NCBI RefSeq assembly: GCF_949628215.1
Contig: NC_134276.1
Span: forward strand, 59,309,733-59,373,732
DNA from: Phalacrocorax aristotelis
Taxonomy: Eukaryota > Chordata > Aves > Suliformes > Phalacrocoracidae
Reading direction: 5' to 3'
DNA length: 64,000 nucleotides
Shown here piece after piece: positions 38,201 to 50,984 of the stretch. Below the pieces are notes generated by a model. That model did not search any database. It had not been told where the DNA came from and worked only from the letters and a program-made list of their open reading frames with translations. The position numbers and the translations under genes were made by a program. How positions within the stretch are numbered: position 1 is the first letter of the stretch; every line of letters starts with the position of its first letter.

Positions 38201-41200
38201 TAGACTGATGCCACTTAGCAGTATACTAATGTACTTTCTCAGAAATGTGGGAGTAAGACACTGTAGCTTCCTTTTAGCACAATTTGTTTATAATGTTTAT
38301 TTGGGAAAATCTTTGGCTGCATGCATGAAAATAATCTTGAGTGCTAGTCAGTAAATGAAAAACTTGAGTATTTTAATTTCATCAATAAAAGGAGTTCAGC
38401 TATGTATCTGTTTGTGCAGATTACTGAGTAGGTGCATTTCCAAATTCCTAGACCAGAAATATTCTCGGGTTTGTTTAATCTGAATGCATTTTGGCCTTGT
38501 ATTATAAGGTGACCCTGACATATTACTGCTGACTTAGCAGTATAAGTTTAGCTCAGCTAAGCTTTTCTGAAGTCCACTTATTTACTGTAGCTGTCCTGAT
38601 TGTTATTGTTCTTCATGCAGAGCAAGGTGGTGGTTGTGTTATTTAGTCAGTTGATAAAACGGTCCTAAAAAAATCATCTAGATCTGGCCATAGGTGGAAC
38701 CTTTGGCTCTTTTGGTTACGTGGATCTTCACTTGGTTGATGGGCAACTTTTATTTCTGCTAATATTCCACTACTATGCTGAACAGACAATATATTTCAAA
38801 GTAATTAGCAAGTACAAACTATTTTTGTATTGCTTGCCTCAGGCTAAATTTATGGATCATCTCTGTGCTGTGGGTGCCAGCAGATGCTACACTGTGATAG
38901 TGGCTACACCGAAAAGTTCAAGTCCTGACTCCGTAGTTCAGTGAGGTGAATGATATTATTTTCACCCAAGGGATAATCAAAACTTTTAAGTTCTTTACTG
39001 CAGATGCAGATTCAGCTTAAGGTATTCCTTGTAAGTTTGACTGCTTCTATTGAAGTTAGACTTTTTCCTAAATAGTGCTTGAATAGCTGGGCCTGTGTAG
39101 TGAAGTCCTTGACCTTGTTCACATGCCTTTTAAGGTGGTGTTTCAGGACTCTGAGCACTGCAGTTAAGATGAGTTCTTACAAAAAGTGTTTCTCTAGTAT
39201 TTTGTATCCTAGTTTACGAAGTTCCTGGTATAAATCCTCCCTCCCGCTACTCCTGTTCAATACTCTTTAAAATCATATGCATAGGCATTCTTGAAAAGTG
39301 GTATTTTAAGAGACATATATATAAAAGCAAACCCCACCAACAAACAAATGGTCTAATGCCGGGTGCACGGGAGCCAGTTCAGACAAGTAGGTACTTTGCT
39401 AGCAGCGATATGCTGAATTCCTGACAGGCAGTATCAGGTGTAGCAGATGATGACTGTGGTGGGAGCTGATAACGCACCTACTCAGTGCATGACACATGCA
39501 ATTTTGGATGAGGAGATGTAAAAATAAACATACCCGGTACAGGTTACAACTGTGAGATATGGAAGTCAGGAAGCAAGAAGGAACGCCATTTAAAAGGACA
39601 ACGCCAGTTTGGCCTTATTAAGGGAAACTGTTTCTGTTATCTGGAATATTGGAGGAGCTGGTATGCCCTGGGGAAAAAAAACCCCAATTACTCTGGATAG
39701 TAGGAAGCACAGCACGGGTGTACTCAGATGACATAGCAGAATGCTAACCCAGCTGAGTTAGAGTGTGTTTAGGAAGCATGCTGCACCACCTGACTTTCAG
39801 GAAGGGCTTAAGAGGTGGACTGTGGTGCCTGACCCAGACTGGTTTCTCAAATTGCAGTCTGCCAGCAACTACAGTCTCATGAAGAATGCTGCTGAAACAC
39901 TTCAGTGGCTCTGCAAAGGCTAGCATGAGTGCATGAAGATTGATACTGGGCTGGCTGTTAGATATACAGTAGTACTGCTTAGCTGTATTTGCTGCCTGTT
40001 TTCCAGCATGCTGCATCCCAGGAGTGAAGTATGATATGCAGAAGGCTTTCCCCTATAGGACACCAAAGTCTTTTCAACAACTTAAACTTGTAAGACCAAC
40101 ACCAAACTTTTCTGCAGACGTTGTAGTATCCCCTCCCAATATTCTTCATGCGATGTGCAATACTGTACATGAGTATAGTAGGAAAACCTGTTAGAGCTAA
40201 TCTTTATTAATGTAAAACCTGAGTCCATGTTTTAAAGCTTCTGCGCTTGCTACATCTGGAAAATATTTTACTACATTGCCTACTACAGAAAAGCTAGTTC
40301 ATGTAGTATTAGGGAGTAGAGTCCTTTGAACTTGCGTGCAAGGATTTCCGTTAATACAACTTATGCTTTTACCTCTACTCTGAGCCTTGTAGTGCAGTGC
40401 TAGCAATTTGTTAAAAATCCCCAAAGCAACAGGGGAATGCTGTGCTCCTCTGCTTGTGTAACCTGCAAGACTGAACTGTGTTGTACGCAGGGATCGGGAA
40501 TAATAAAGGTAAGTAAGTTGATGCTTTGTGGTACAACTGAAGGAAAAACCAAGTACATATTGAATATATCAGACCTCTCTGCATAACAATATTACGCAGT
40601 ACTGTATGGGAAAACAAACTAGCTTGTACATCAGCATGCCACAGTGCAACCTGGTTCAAAATAATAGCTTGAGTCCTGGGAGCAGCATAGCTACATCAGT
40701 TCATTTATCCATGCATTGAACACCACAAAAATGTGGCTATTCTGCTGCTGCTGAGCTAGCTCATTTCAAGCTAGCATGGGGACCTCCATGTGGTATTGTG
40801 GTGTAGCCATAGCTGATATTTCTGACAGTGTATGCTAATGGTAGTATAGTAATATGCTCTGTGGTTGGGAGGAAGAAGAGGTTGCTCACCAAGGTGAGCG
40901 TTTTTGTTAACTTCAATCTGTTCCGTTTTCTGTTTCTTTTCAAATATTCCTTTTCGAAACAAAGGTCTTATTCCCCCCCTGCCTTTTTGTAGCTGCTCAT
41001 TCTCTTATAGTTTGTGACCTAGGCTAAAACCACCAGTTTTCTAAACAGTAGATGTTTAGGTAACTGGTTTGATTACAATCTTACCGGTGCCTTTTAAAAA
41101 TGGATTTAAAACATGATCACAGTTGGGTTTTCTTAATTGACTTTGTGTATATGTACTAATGTTATTCACCTCTCAACTTCTGCATTAAGTTTATAAGCAT

Positions 41201-44200
41201 TTGATGAAAAACTGTTCCTGCAGTGATAGTCTTGTTACTGTGCTCAGTTGCAGGCATCATGATGATTAACCACCAGAGTACGCTGTGAAGTGACAGCCTG
41301 AACATAGAATCTCCTTGCCGTGTCTGTGCTCTGCGCCTAGACCAGGTGCAAGAGCTGCTTTCCTGACCCAGAATGCTTCATTCAGTCATGTAACATTTTC
41401 AGGCAGCAGTAGCTTCACTGTTTTTGAAGGGTCCTCTGGCATTGCATTTTTTTTTTCAAAGGATGAAATATTACAAAAATACTTATACTTGATTTAACGA
41501 ACTTCAAAAAATCATCATATGGTTAAATTCCATCCTACCAGTCAGCACACAGTGTCCTGGTGTCTTCCAGGTTCCTCAAGCAGTATTACATGTGTCTCTA
41601 GCTCTTGTCTCTTCCCTCTGTGGCATGCTCGCATGTGTTCTCGGTGACTGTTCAGGGCTCAGTGCATGGTTATAATAAAGTCAAGCTTTTACTCCTCAAA
41701 TCTAGCAAGATTGCTCCCAAAAGCACAGGTTGGTGTCTAGAAAGCACTTAAAAATTACTTTTCAGATTTAAATATTTTGACGGTGGGTTTCATCAACCGT
41801 TGCAGTAAAGGATAAGCAAGGTTTCCAGGCATTCAGGAGGAGGTATTCATGTTCCCGCCTGATGTGTAGCAAACTCACGTCTGAAGAGAAGATAGCGGGT
41901 AGGAGTCCTTGAAAACGCTGACCATTTTGAAACATGCTGAACCTGCTGCAGGTTCTTGGACAGATCTTGGAATATAATAAATGAATATTTGCATGATGGC
42001 TTAATGCAGGAGAAACAGCCACCCAAAACACAGATTCCTTCGGTGCATTTGGGAAGTACTGTGCATTCAGGTGTGCGTCAGTTACAGTTTAAAAGACTCA
42101 TAGACTATCAGCATTAAAAAATGATTCATGCATCTTTTGTGCCATTAGAGTAGCCCTCAGCAGTTAATTGTCTATATGAAAGTGGCATGTCTGCCTCATA
42201 GCAGCTGGGTTTGGGAAGTTTGCAGATGACAGCGGAGGAAAAAAATGCTGTTAGACAGCATGTTTCGTCTGCAGCTGTAAGCTCAGTAGGGATCCCCACA
42301 AAAAAAGTCCTGAGCTAATTTGAGCTTCTGCAGCCACTGCTCATCAGCTGGCATTGGCAGTGAGGTCGTCTCCCAAGTCAATGCTTGAGTTTTGGGGCCA
42401 GAATAGCAGTCCATGGGGTGAAGTTGTTCCCCAAAAGCCCTTCTGAAACTAGCTTGGTCTGGCTGCCTGTGTTGACATGCTCATTGCTGTCTCCCTTCAT
42501 CTGTGAGTGGTGAACAGGCAGGGAACAGGAAATAATCTCAAAAGCTGTAGCTGTTGCTGCTACCACAACTTTTGTCTTCTTTTCATTAGTACAATGGTGG
42601 CTTCTGAAGCTGCAGCTGAGCAGCTGTGCTATAAACCTCTCCCTCAGTGACAGACGGACACGTCTATTCCTTAACTCTCTGTACTTTAAAAGTGGTACTG
42701 GCAGCCAGAAAAGTAGTAGGTTGTGGAAGGGGAGGATTTGTGGATGTTGTAATGAGTGCAGGGGTGGAATGCAGAGACTTAGAGGTGGTTTTCTCATTCA
42801 CGTCTCATTTTAGGATAAGCTTCACATTGTGCAGTGGTAGCACAAAGGTTGGGACACTTGCCTATGAGACTATGAGGGAAGTTTTAGGGAGAACTTCTCC
42901 ATTGCACCACTGGGAAGCAGAGATTGTAGTGAAAGCTGGTTCTTGCTCTTCATCATAGCATGGGCGTGTTCTGGTTATTACAGAATTTCTCTCTTCACTT
43001 AAGCTCAGTATTAGTGTTGCACCAATGGTATTACCTCCTGTTGTTTGAAAGAATTGCCACTGAAGGAGTACTTTGGGGTTGGAAATTTATTCCAAGATTT
43101 TCAAAGATAGTATTTGCTGTATTTTCTCTTCAGGGTCAAAATGAGAGCTTATCCTTTCATTCCACTTTCTTTACATGGTATAGAGGCACTGTGTTTTTCT
43201 TCTCCTTGTGCACATTTACATCGGTGCTGCCAGTAGATGCTGGTACCCCAGTAGTTTGGGGGTTTCTATCCTGCTCGTGGCTGCAAATCCATTGGAATAG
43301 AATTTTGCTTTCTAAATTTTACTTTTACATTCTAAGTAAGGATTTTGACTTGGATGTCAGTGTGCCTGATTGTGCAGTATCTGCTATCGTTAGTCATTTT
43401 TAGTTTTACTGGTTAAGACATTCTACAGCAGTAGGAGAGTTGCTCCTTCACTGGTGTCCTCACAGCAGTCCTTTTTAAGGATCTATATGCTGTTGAGAGA
43501 TAAAGCAAACCACTACATAGTACAGTGAAACATTGGGGAGGTGCTTTATTTATGCAGAAGAGTTTAAGTTTACTGGACAGGAATAAACTTATCAACCATG
43601 ATGACATTTTGAGAAGCTTGAGAGTAGAAGTTTCCATTACTCAGGTAATGTTCCCTGTAGGTGACTGTCACATTAATGGGTAGTTACTTCTGTGGTTTCT
43701 CAGTTGGTTGACATGCTTAAAAATAAATGCTTTTCTTCTATAACAAGGTTTAAAGTGTCTAAGCTGAAAGCAAAAAGGAGGCTCATAATAAAGATGTGTG
43801 TTCACATGTTTGGAGAAAAACAAAGTTCTGTTGGTTGGTTATTTTTGAACGCATTCAAATTGGGAATGAACTTGATAGGTTAAAGTATTTCAAGCGTGTA
43901 TTACCTGTGATGTAAAAATGATCTAATGATATGAAAATTAGAGTAAAATCTAAATAAAAATCTAAAATACATAGTCATGGTGGGAAATCTAGTGATTTGC
44001 TTGTCACGTTTTTTGTGGTAATGTGAACCTTATGTGGAAAGTATTAGAGGGTGAATGAGTTCTTGTAAAGATTTAATTAAAACTCATGAAAAATGTAAAT
44101 GTATTTGAAAGTAAAATAACAAGTATTATCAAACTTTGGTTCAGAAATGTCTACTGTTGTGACCACTGCTGTCGTTCTGATTTAGGCTGTACTTTCAAAT

Positions 44201-46202
44201 ATCTGTGGTATCATGGTTATAAAATTGACCTTTTTGCAGTAAGAAATGTTAATTTATCCAAGTTAAATTAACTAGGGGAGCATTTCCTGAGGTTTCAAGA
44301 GGTTATGTATGTGCATTGTATGCACAGTAACTTTCAGGCAGCTTTAGCTTCTTTTTTCCTTTAGTGTTCTACAGTACTCTGATGGCTTCAAACTTATATG
44401 AGGGGTCCAACTAAATCAGAGAATGAATAATTTTTAAAAATAGATGTCTAGAGATTATAGACCTTATTTTTTGAGGAAAATAAAATCCAAAGAAAGATAT
44501 TAAACTGAAAGGTGGGTAGTCTTCTTCCATTAGAAAAAATTCAGCCAGGCTTTCTGCCCTCCTGATGTGTCTCACACAAAAAACATAATCATAGAAGTAG
44601 AGCTTATGGTTAGCAGAGCAACATCAAACTGTGTCAATCCAAGTCACTGCCTAATTTCTATAAAAGGATAGTTCTTCAAGGCATTCATTGCTTAAACGGA
44701 ATAAGGAAAGTGAGTCTGTAAATAATGAACTCAAAGGTATGGTTATGGATTGAAAGAAGAGTTTTAAGTACAAGTTTACATTACGATACACATGGGAAGA
44801 GATGTTTTCTTCATTGGTGAATGTAGGAAGACTGCAGACTTCAAGGTGATGTGAGCTGAGAACAGCTAATAGTGCCCATCAAAGTTGTTCTTGATGTTGT
44901 CAGTACTTGGATGAGAATCATGCTTAAATTATGTAGTAAGAACCGTATTTTCAATGGCAGTTGATTGTTCCTTGATTAAAATATTGGCTTTTGTGGCTAT
45001 TACCATCTTCCTTTTCTAGCAGTTCACTCTTCTAATGTGCAGCAGATGTTGGCAGAATCATTCAAGGTAGCCAGTTTATTTGGATATGTACTAAATGTTT
45101 CCTGTATTACATTTTTAAATGCAGTTTTGTTCTTCCTCTGCTCCTGCTGTTTACTTCCCATTAGTACTTTTAAAGTAGTCTTATTGCTCCTTTTGTTATC
45201 TAAGAATAATGACAACAGAGCTATGGATTTCATAATACCCTGCAAAAAAGTGGTCTGAAAATCAGTAGATTCTGTGCTATAACTGGGATGTTTGGGAAGG
45301 AAGTAAATGTGATTGAAGTTGCATGTGTGAAAAAGGGGGAAAGTCATAGGAGAAATAATATTTCAGAGTTTCTGCATTGGCTTGAATTGTTGGACAAGAG
45401 TTTGTGTCTTGTTGCATCAATTACACTAACAGTTTAGGATTAATTGCTGTGTATACTCCTGCTGGATGTTCCTTCCACTTAATGGCTTTTAGTAAATGTG
45501 TATTGAAGATGTTCTCTGCTTGCTTTCTTCTGAGTGTCCTTTCTGAAAAGCATGCTATTTTGGGGAAAAAAAGTTCTGATTTCACAAAAGTCCTGCTTTT
45601 ATTAATCTCTTTATTAATAATTGTAGTGACTGAATGGAAGGAAGATGAATGTCACATAAATTAACTTAGATATATTGCCTTGAATGGTGGATCCAAGTGT
45701 GGTGAAGAGAAAGTAAATCTATTCTTGACATTTATTCAGGTGGTTTCTGCTTCATAGCCTCTAGAATAAAAGCTAATTTTAATTCTTAATGCAAAGGAAA
45801 CAAAGGTATTTGTTTTGAACAGATTTGCATGTGTATTTTGCTGACAAAAAGAAAGGTGAATGTTTTATCTCTTGAAAAATGATTGAGCCTTGGGAGGGCA
45901 TGACCTCCAAAGGTGCAGAGCGCTTTGGTTTAATTATAGCCAAACAAATAATTTCATGACAGAATGTTGAAAACAAAATGTCTGATTAATCTTTAACTCT
46001 CTTTAACACCTCCAAAGGCTTTCTTTGGTTGGTGTGTTTTTCCTGTCTGCAAGTTGTTGAGAATTTGGGAAGTTGTTGAGATGAAAAGTCAAGGTGGTGC
46101 CACTGCTATGTTTTCCAATCACCTGTTTAAATCTGTCACTTTTTAAATGTGAGAGATTTTTCTCTAAAATGTTTTTTTGTTTGTTTGGTTTTTGTCTTTA
46201 AG
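35201..46202 (+). other. UBAC2: UBAC2 intron 1, no coding content seen
   Basis: An 11-kb intron starting GTGAGT and ending in a T/G-rich tract and TTTAAG. After the CpG-island part and a 19-base C run it is AT-rich, with only short ORFs on both strands and no recognised gene or clear transposable element. Phase is 1. A stretch at 39340-39600 and the region 42.4-42.95 kb have slightly longer overlapping ORFs, but none resembles a known protein. Confidence 0.75.
35436..35489. repeat. Poly-C tract in UBAC2 intron 1
   Basis: A run of nine C, a CCACCTCCCTCC spacer and then 19 uninterrupted C (35465-35483). The minus strand is strongly G-quadruplex-prone and the plus strand could form an i-motif. 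The G side is on the UBAC2 template strand, the reverse of the DOCK9 case. Such runs are also often mis-sequenced in length. Confidence 0.8.
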
Positions 46203-46330
46203 ATAAAGCACCTTTGTCAAAGAGTCTCTTACTAGTCCCAAGTGCCATCTCAATTCTATTGACTCTCCTATTCCAACATTATCAGAAGTTCTTTGCGTAT
46301 AACCTACAAGCTATAAAAGAGGATTTTCAG
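46203..46330 (+). CDS. UBAC2: UBAC2 coding exon 2
   Basis: Follows a T-rich tract and AG (46201-46202) and ends at CAG before GTAAGAAT. With the T from exon 1 it encodes residues 11-53, starting YKAPLSKSLLLVPSA and ending AIKEDFQ, clearly homologous to human UBAC2 in the same place. Residues about 18-34 (SLLLVPSAISILLTLLF) form the first hydrophobic membrane segment of the rhomboid-like domain. The exon leaves phase 0. The ATG of an ORF at 46214 inside this exon is not a start. Confidence 0.95.
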
Positions 46331-48419
46331 GTAAGAATCAGTTCATTTTGTGTGGAAAGAGACTGCAAAATATGCTCTTCTGTGCGCTTCTTCCAGTCTG
46401 TTTCTCCTCTGGTTCTTTCCCTTTGTTCACTGTTGCAGACCAGCTTGTTCTTACCTTTTTTAATGTCACTCCAGTAGGCCACTTCTTGGTAAAAGTGAGA
46501 GAAACTGATTTGAAACTATCAACACAGCTTTTCACTTCTTTCTTATGTCTGGGAAGCATTATATTTCTTTCCAGCCAGTGGCATTTGGAAGCTTGTTCTG
46601 AATGAAGTGTGATTCAACCCATGTAATAATATAAGTATTTTGATATGAATGTCAATACCTTATTGTGCTTAGTTTTTGAGGCTGAAGAGGGCTATTGTGA
46701 TCAGCTACTCTGATTATATATGGTTTACTTTAACAACAGAGGCCATAACTTTCACTCTATACTTCTGCTGTAGTTAGTTGTGGGGAAACTAAAATTTACC
46801 TTTTGAATAAAACTGCTGCTTCTGATTTGAAGATTCCAAGCAATGGGGGAATTTGTCACGCTCCTCAGTAATTTGCTGAATTGGTTAATTATCTTACTAG
46901 ACATGTGTTGCTTATTCCCGGTTCAAACTGAGATACTTTACCTTTTAGGTATTGCATCTTGTAAGGTTTTGTTCTCAGCTTAATTAAGAATCCTCTAGTA
47001 TCAGTTGTAATCATCTAAATAATGCACTTAGAAGTGATTAATAAGGTTTTTTTTTTTCATTTCTGGAAATGGCAAACTAGTGCTCAACAGGGAAGGGTCA
47101 GCAAATGCCCCTGTAATTATCTCACCCACGTTTTACAGTTAGATCAAAAAGAGTATGTAGTCAACTTAATGTCTTTTGGGATGCTGACTAGCCTTATAAA
47201 CCTTAAAAAATTATTAGACATAGCTAGAGATACACTGTGCTGTTGGACTCTCTGATCTTTCTTGTCAAGAACAAGAACTTTATTGTAATGATGTAGATTA
47301 CAACTCTGCAAGAGCACTGCTCATATTTTCCAATTGCCTTGCTAATGCTGTGCAGCAAAAATACATAAATTAACGTCTGTGTTTAAAAAATGTTACAACG
47401 AAGTGTTTGGGGAGGGGAAGGAGAAAGTCTGAGAAATTACTCAGGTTTTAAATGGAAATTTTGTGGGTTTGGGGTTGGTTTGTTTGTTTTGCAGTTTGTC
47501 TTCAGAAGAGTCTTCTCTTTCCATTTATTTGATCTGCTGGAAAACAGTAGTAGCTGTGTTTTGTTCAAAGAAATAATCTTTACTGTGTTTTAAGCGTAAG
47601 CATTTGCAAGTATCTGTAGAAGCTATGGTACTTTTGTTGTGGTGCTTTGGGGAATTTGTGGGTTTGGGTTTTTTTCTTTCCTGAAATTGTTGTTTCATTT
47701 ATTGTCATAGACTTAGGAGTAAGTATATACTGTATAATTGTGCACCTCTGAGACCAGGGAGACCAGATCATTTAACTCCTGTCTGATGCTAATATTCAAA
47801 TGAGAACACTTAAAAGAAGATTTGTTTAGAATAAATTAATCTGAGGGGGAATGAGTTTAGTGGAATGGAATTTTTCCAGGGGCCGAATAGACCTTTTGGA
47901 TATTGGATATTAGCACTTGTTAAAGCTGGTGGAGAGCATAGGAAATAAAATGTGCAGTTACAGAAGAGTGCTTTTGATTTGGAAGGCAAAATATGTACTG
48001 TCCAGAACTAAAAGATCTTTGTCTCCATAAAGGGGACCCTCAAGAAGAAACTGTGTGTAAAAATAAGGTCTTGATTACATTAGACTGTATTTTTTAGGCT
48101 GGCTAAATTCAAGCATAATTAGACTTAGAAGCCTTCCATAGTCTGTGCGTGGGCTCTCACTTAATGTGTACCATGAAATGTTCGGCTGCAATGTCACAGT
48201 CATGCCAGTTTGGCCTTCAGGAGGGGTGGTACTTAAGCTACTGGCTAGGGTTGAACATTGGGCATGTTGACATGGGACAGCTAGAACGGTGAGGTCCCAC
48301 TTCTTCTTGTTCAGTCCTTTGGTATCCTGGGGAAGTTGGAGGCAGAAGCATTGGTTGAGGCCTAATGACCTTGAGAAATGTAAGGGTCAGGTAGTGTGTT
48401 GGCACTTGGACTTCCATAG

Positions 48420-48998
48420 AGGGGAGAATCCTAGCAGGCCTTGGCTTAGGAAAGAGGGCTGGGAAGGCCAGAGGGAGCTGGAAACTAGCAACGGAGATGA
48501 AGGGCAGCAAATGTGCAGCAAAAGAAGGGCTTAAGGAGAGCGTGGGCCCTGTCCTTATTGTGGCAGGGGACCTAGGTGACAAGTGATGCGCAAAAGGCTG
48601 AGGTATTCTGGCAGATACCTTTATTAGTTTGTACTAGCAGGTTTTGCCTTCAGGCCTCCAACATCCCTAAGCCGCCTAGCAGAGTCTGTGAGAGTGAAGC
48701 AGTACCCACCATTGAGAAAAATAGATTTAGGGATCACTTAACCCAGCTATACACACACAAGTTAATGGGACGCGATGAGTTGCCTCTGAGGGTGCCAAAG
48801 GAGCTGGAAATGTAATTGTGAGTCCTTTCTCTAGCATCTTTGAAAGGTCACGGCAACTGGTGAGGTCCCCAATGACTGGAGAAAGGCAAACATGACACCC
48901 ATCTTCAGGAGAGGCAGGAAGGAGGATCCAGGTAACCATTTCTCAACACATGCAGGACACAGAGGTGACTGGGAGCAACCAACCAAGGTGCAGTGGAC
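48420..48998 (+). mobile_element. CR1 LINE fragment A (ORF2 linker to RT start)
   Basis: The segment follows the CR1 ORF2 order: an AGGGAGCTGGAAACTAGCAA block (LELKLAS-type), GAAGGGCTTAAGGAGAGCGT, GAAAAGGCTGAGGT-type block at 48591, HKLMGRD (normally NKPMGPDGIHP) at 48764, then DWRKANMTPIF at 48877-48909 and RKEDPG. A short deletion follows, after which ACACATGCAGGACACAGAGG resumes the RT domain. Frameshifts and stops make it non-functional. Both ends are truncated; the right end abuts copy B. Confidence 0.75.
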
Positions 48999-48999
48999 A

Positions 49000-50972
49000 G
49001 ATCCTGTGGGTCACAATTGGTTGCACAGCTGGTGTTGGCAACAGGGGTTTGGGTCTTGTGCCCATGGGACCTTCTCTGAGGATTGAGGACTACTGGGAAG
49101 AGATGGGATCCACCTGACCAAGTGGGACAAAAGTATCTTTGCTAACAGGCAGGCCAAGCTGGTGAGGAGAACATTAAGACAGGAACAACACAGGAGGGAG
49201 ATGACAACTCACAGTCAAGTGAGGGGGCAGTAGACTGGGTTAGCCCACAAAGGGTGCAGGGTGATGTGAACAGAAGGGATCTTGTAATCAACAAAACAGG
49301 ACTGAAAATGACCTACTTCCAGTGTATGCAGATAAATGAGGAAATGCCTACGGGACAGCATTGTGTGGAGCATTATGCTCCCATGCATCTTCTGGGAAAG
49401 CAGTGTGACTGGGTGCCTCTCTGAAGTGTTGGTACACTAGTGCATGCTACATACGGAACAAACAAGAGGAATTAAAGGTCATATGCCATTACAAGGCTAC
49501 AGTCTCATCAACAACACCCACAAGTTTTGAAGGAGTTGGCTCATGTCATTGTGAGGCCACTCTGGATTATCTCTGAAAGCTCACTGTGATCAATGAAGGT
49601 TCCTCAGGACTGGAAGAAAGCAGATACCATACCCATCTTCAGGAAGGCAAGAAAGGAGATTGGGGAACTACAGGCCAGTCAGCATCACCTGGGTCTCTGG
49701 GAAGGTGATGAAACAAGTCCTCCTAGAACAGATACACAAAGAACAATAAAGTGTCTGGTGGTAGTCAGCACAGATTTATGACATGGAAATCTTGTTTGAC
49801 TAATGTGATAGCCTTCTGTGATGAGGTAGATGACTGTCTTGGTGGGTGAGGGGAGAGAAATGGATGTTGTTTATTTTGACCTTAGTAGAGCTTTTTATGT
49901 TATCTTCCATAACATCGTCAGACAAACTGATGTAGTAAAGGTTAGATAAGTGAGCAGTGAAGTGGATTGAAACCTGGTTGAACTGACAGGCTCACGGGGT
50001 TGTGATCAGTGGTGCAAAGTCCAGCTGGAGGCCAGCTCATTGGTGGTGTATATGAATATGGGGGCCAATACTGTTTAATGTCTTCATTCATAACCTGGAC
50101 AGCAGGAGACTGTGCTCTCAACAAGCCTGAGGATGATGTAAAACTTGAATGAGTAGTTGATACGCCAGTTATCTCTGCTGCCATTCAGAGGGAAGAAAAG
50201 TGTCAACATGAACCTTATGAAGTTCAGCAAAGGCAAATGCAAAGTCCTGCCCCTGGAGAGCAGCAACCCCATGCACCTGTACAAGCTGGGGGCTGACCAG
50301 CTGGAAATCAGCTTTACAGAAAAGGCCTGGGAGTCCTAGTGGAGACCAAGTTGAACATGAGCCAACAATGCAGCATTGTGGCTAAACAGCCCAACAGCAT
50401 CCTGGGCTGCATTGGGTTATGAAGACCCTCACAAGGAGGCCTGGTGGGGCAATCCTTTCTGTCTACTCAGCCCTGGTGAGACCATATCTGGAGCACTGCC
50501 CCTTGTGCTGGGCTCCTGAGTACAAGGTAGACCTTGACATACTGCAGAGAGCCCAGCGGAGGGCCACCAGTATGGTCAGGGGTGGTACATTTGGCGTATG
50601 AAGAGAGGCTGGGAAAGCTGGGATTGTTTAGCCTGGAGAAGACTCAAGGTGGATCTTACCAGTGTGTGTAAGCACCTGCTGGGAGGGAGCAAAGAAGAGG
50701 GAGCCAGGCCCAGTGAAAGGAGAAGAGCCATTGGTGATGAGTTCAAAGACAAGAAATTCCATTTAAAGGAAAAGCTTTTTTTACTGTGAGACTGATAGAA
50801 CAGAGGAACAGGTTCCCCAGAGAAGTTGTGTAGTCTCCATCCTTGGAGATTTTCAAAACAAGACCGGGTGTGGTCAGTTAACACAGCACTCTAGCTGACT
50901 TTGAGTGAAGGTGTCACACTAGCCAGTCTCCAGAGGTCCCTTCCTACCTCAGCCATTCTATGATTCTATGAA
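49000..50972 (+). mobile_element. CR1 LINE copy B, internally deleted, with 3' end
   Basis: Starts in the ORF1 3' region: a block reading GIHLTK from GGGATCCACCTGACCAAG near 49108, then an NRQAKLVRRT-like stretch, as in the esterase-like ORF1 of CR1. It passes into the ORF2 start (ACATACGGAACAAACAAGAG at 49450). Near 49512 it jumps to the RT domain (DWKKADTIPIF at 49609), skipping the endonuclease. The rest runs through RT and the C-terminal region (YLEHCPLCWAPEY at 50487; FLL and VSSHPWRF-type blocks to 50850) to the diagnostic end CCATTCTATGATTCTATGA at 50954-50972. Many frameshifts; inactive. Confidence 0.85.
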
Positions 50973-50984
50973 AGCATGACTGCC

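Noticed and set aside
38881..38940. GTTCAAGTCC as a tRNA B-box-like motif
   Set aside because: No matching A box, acceptor stem or anticodon arm around it.
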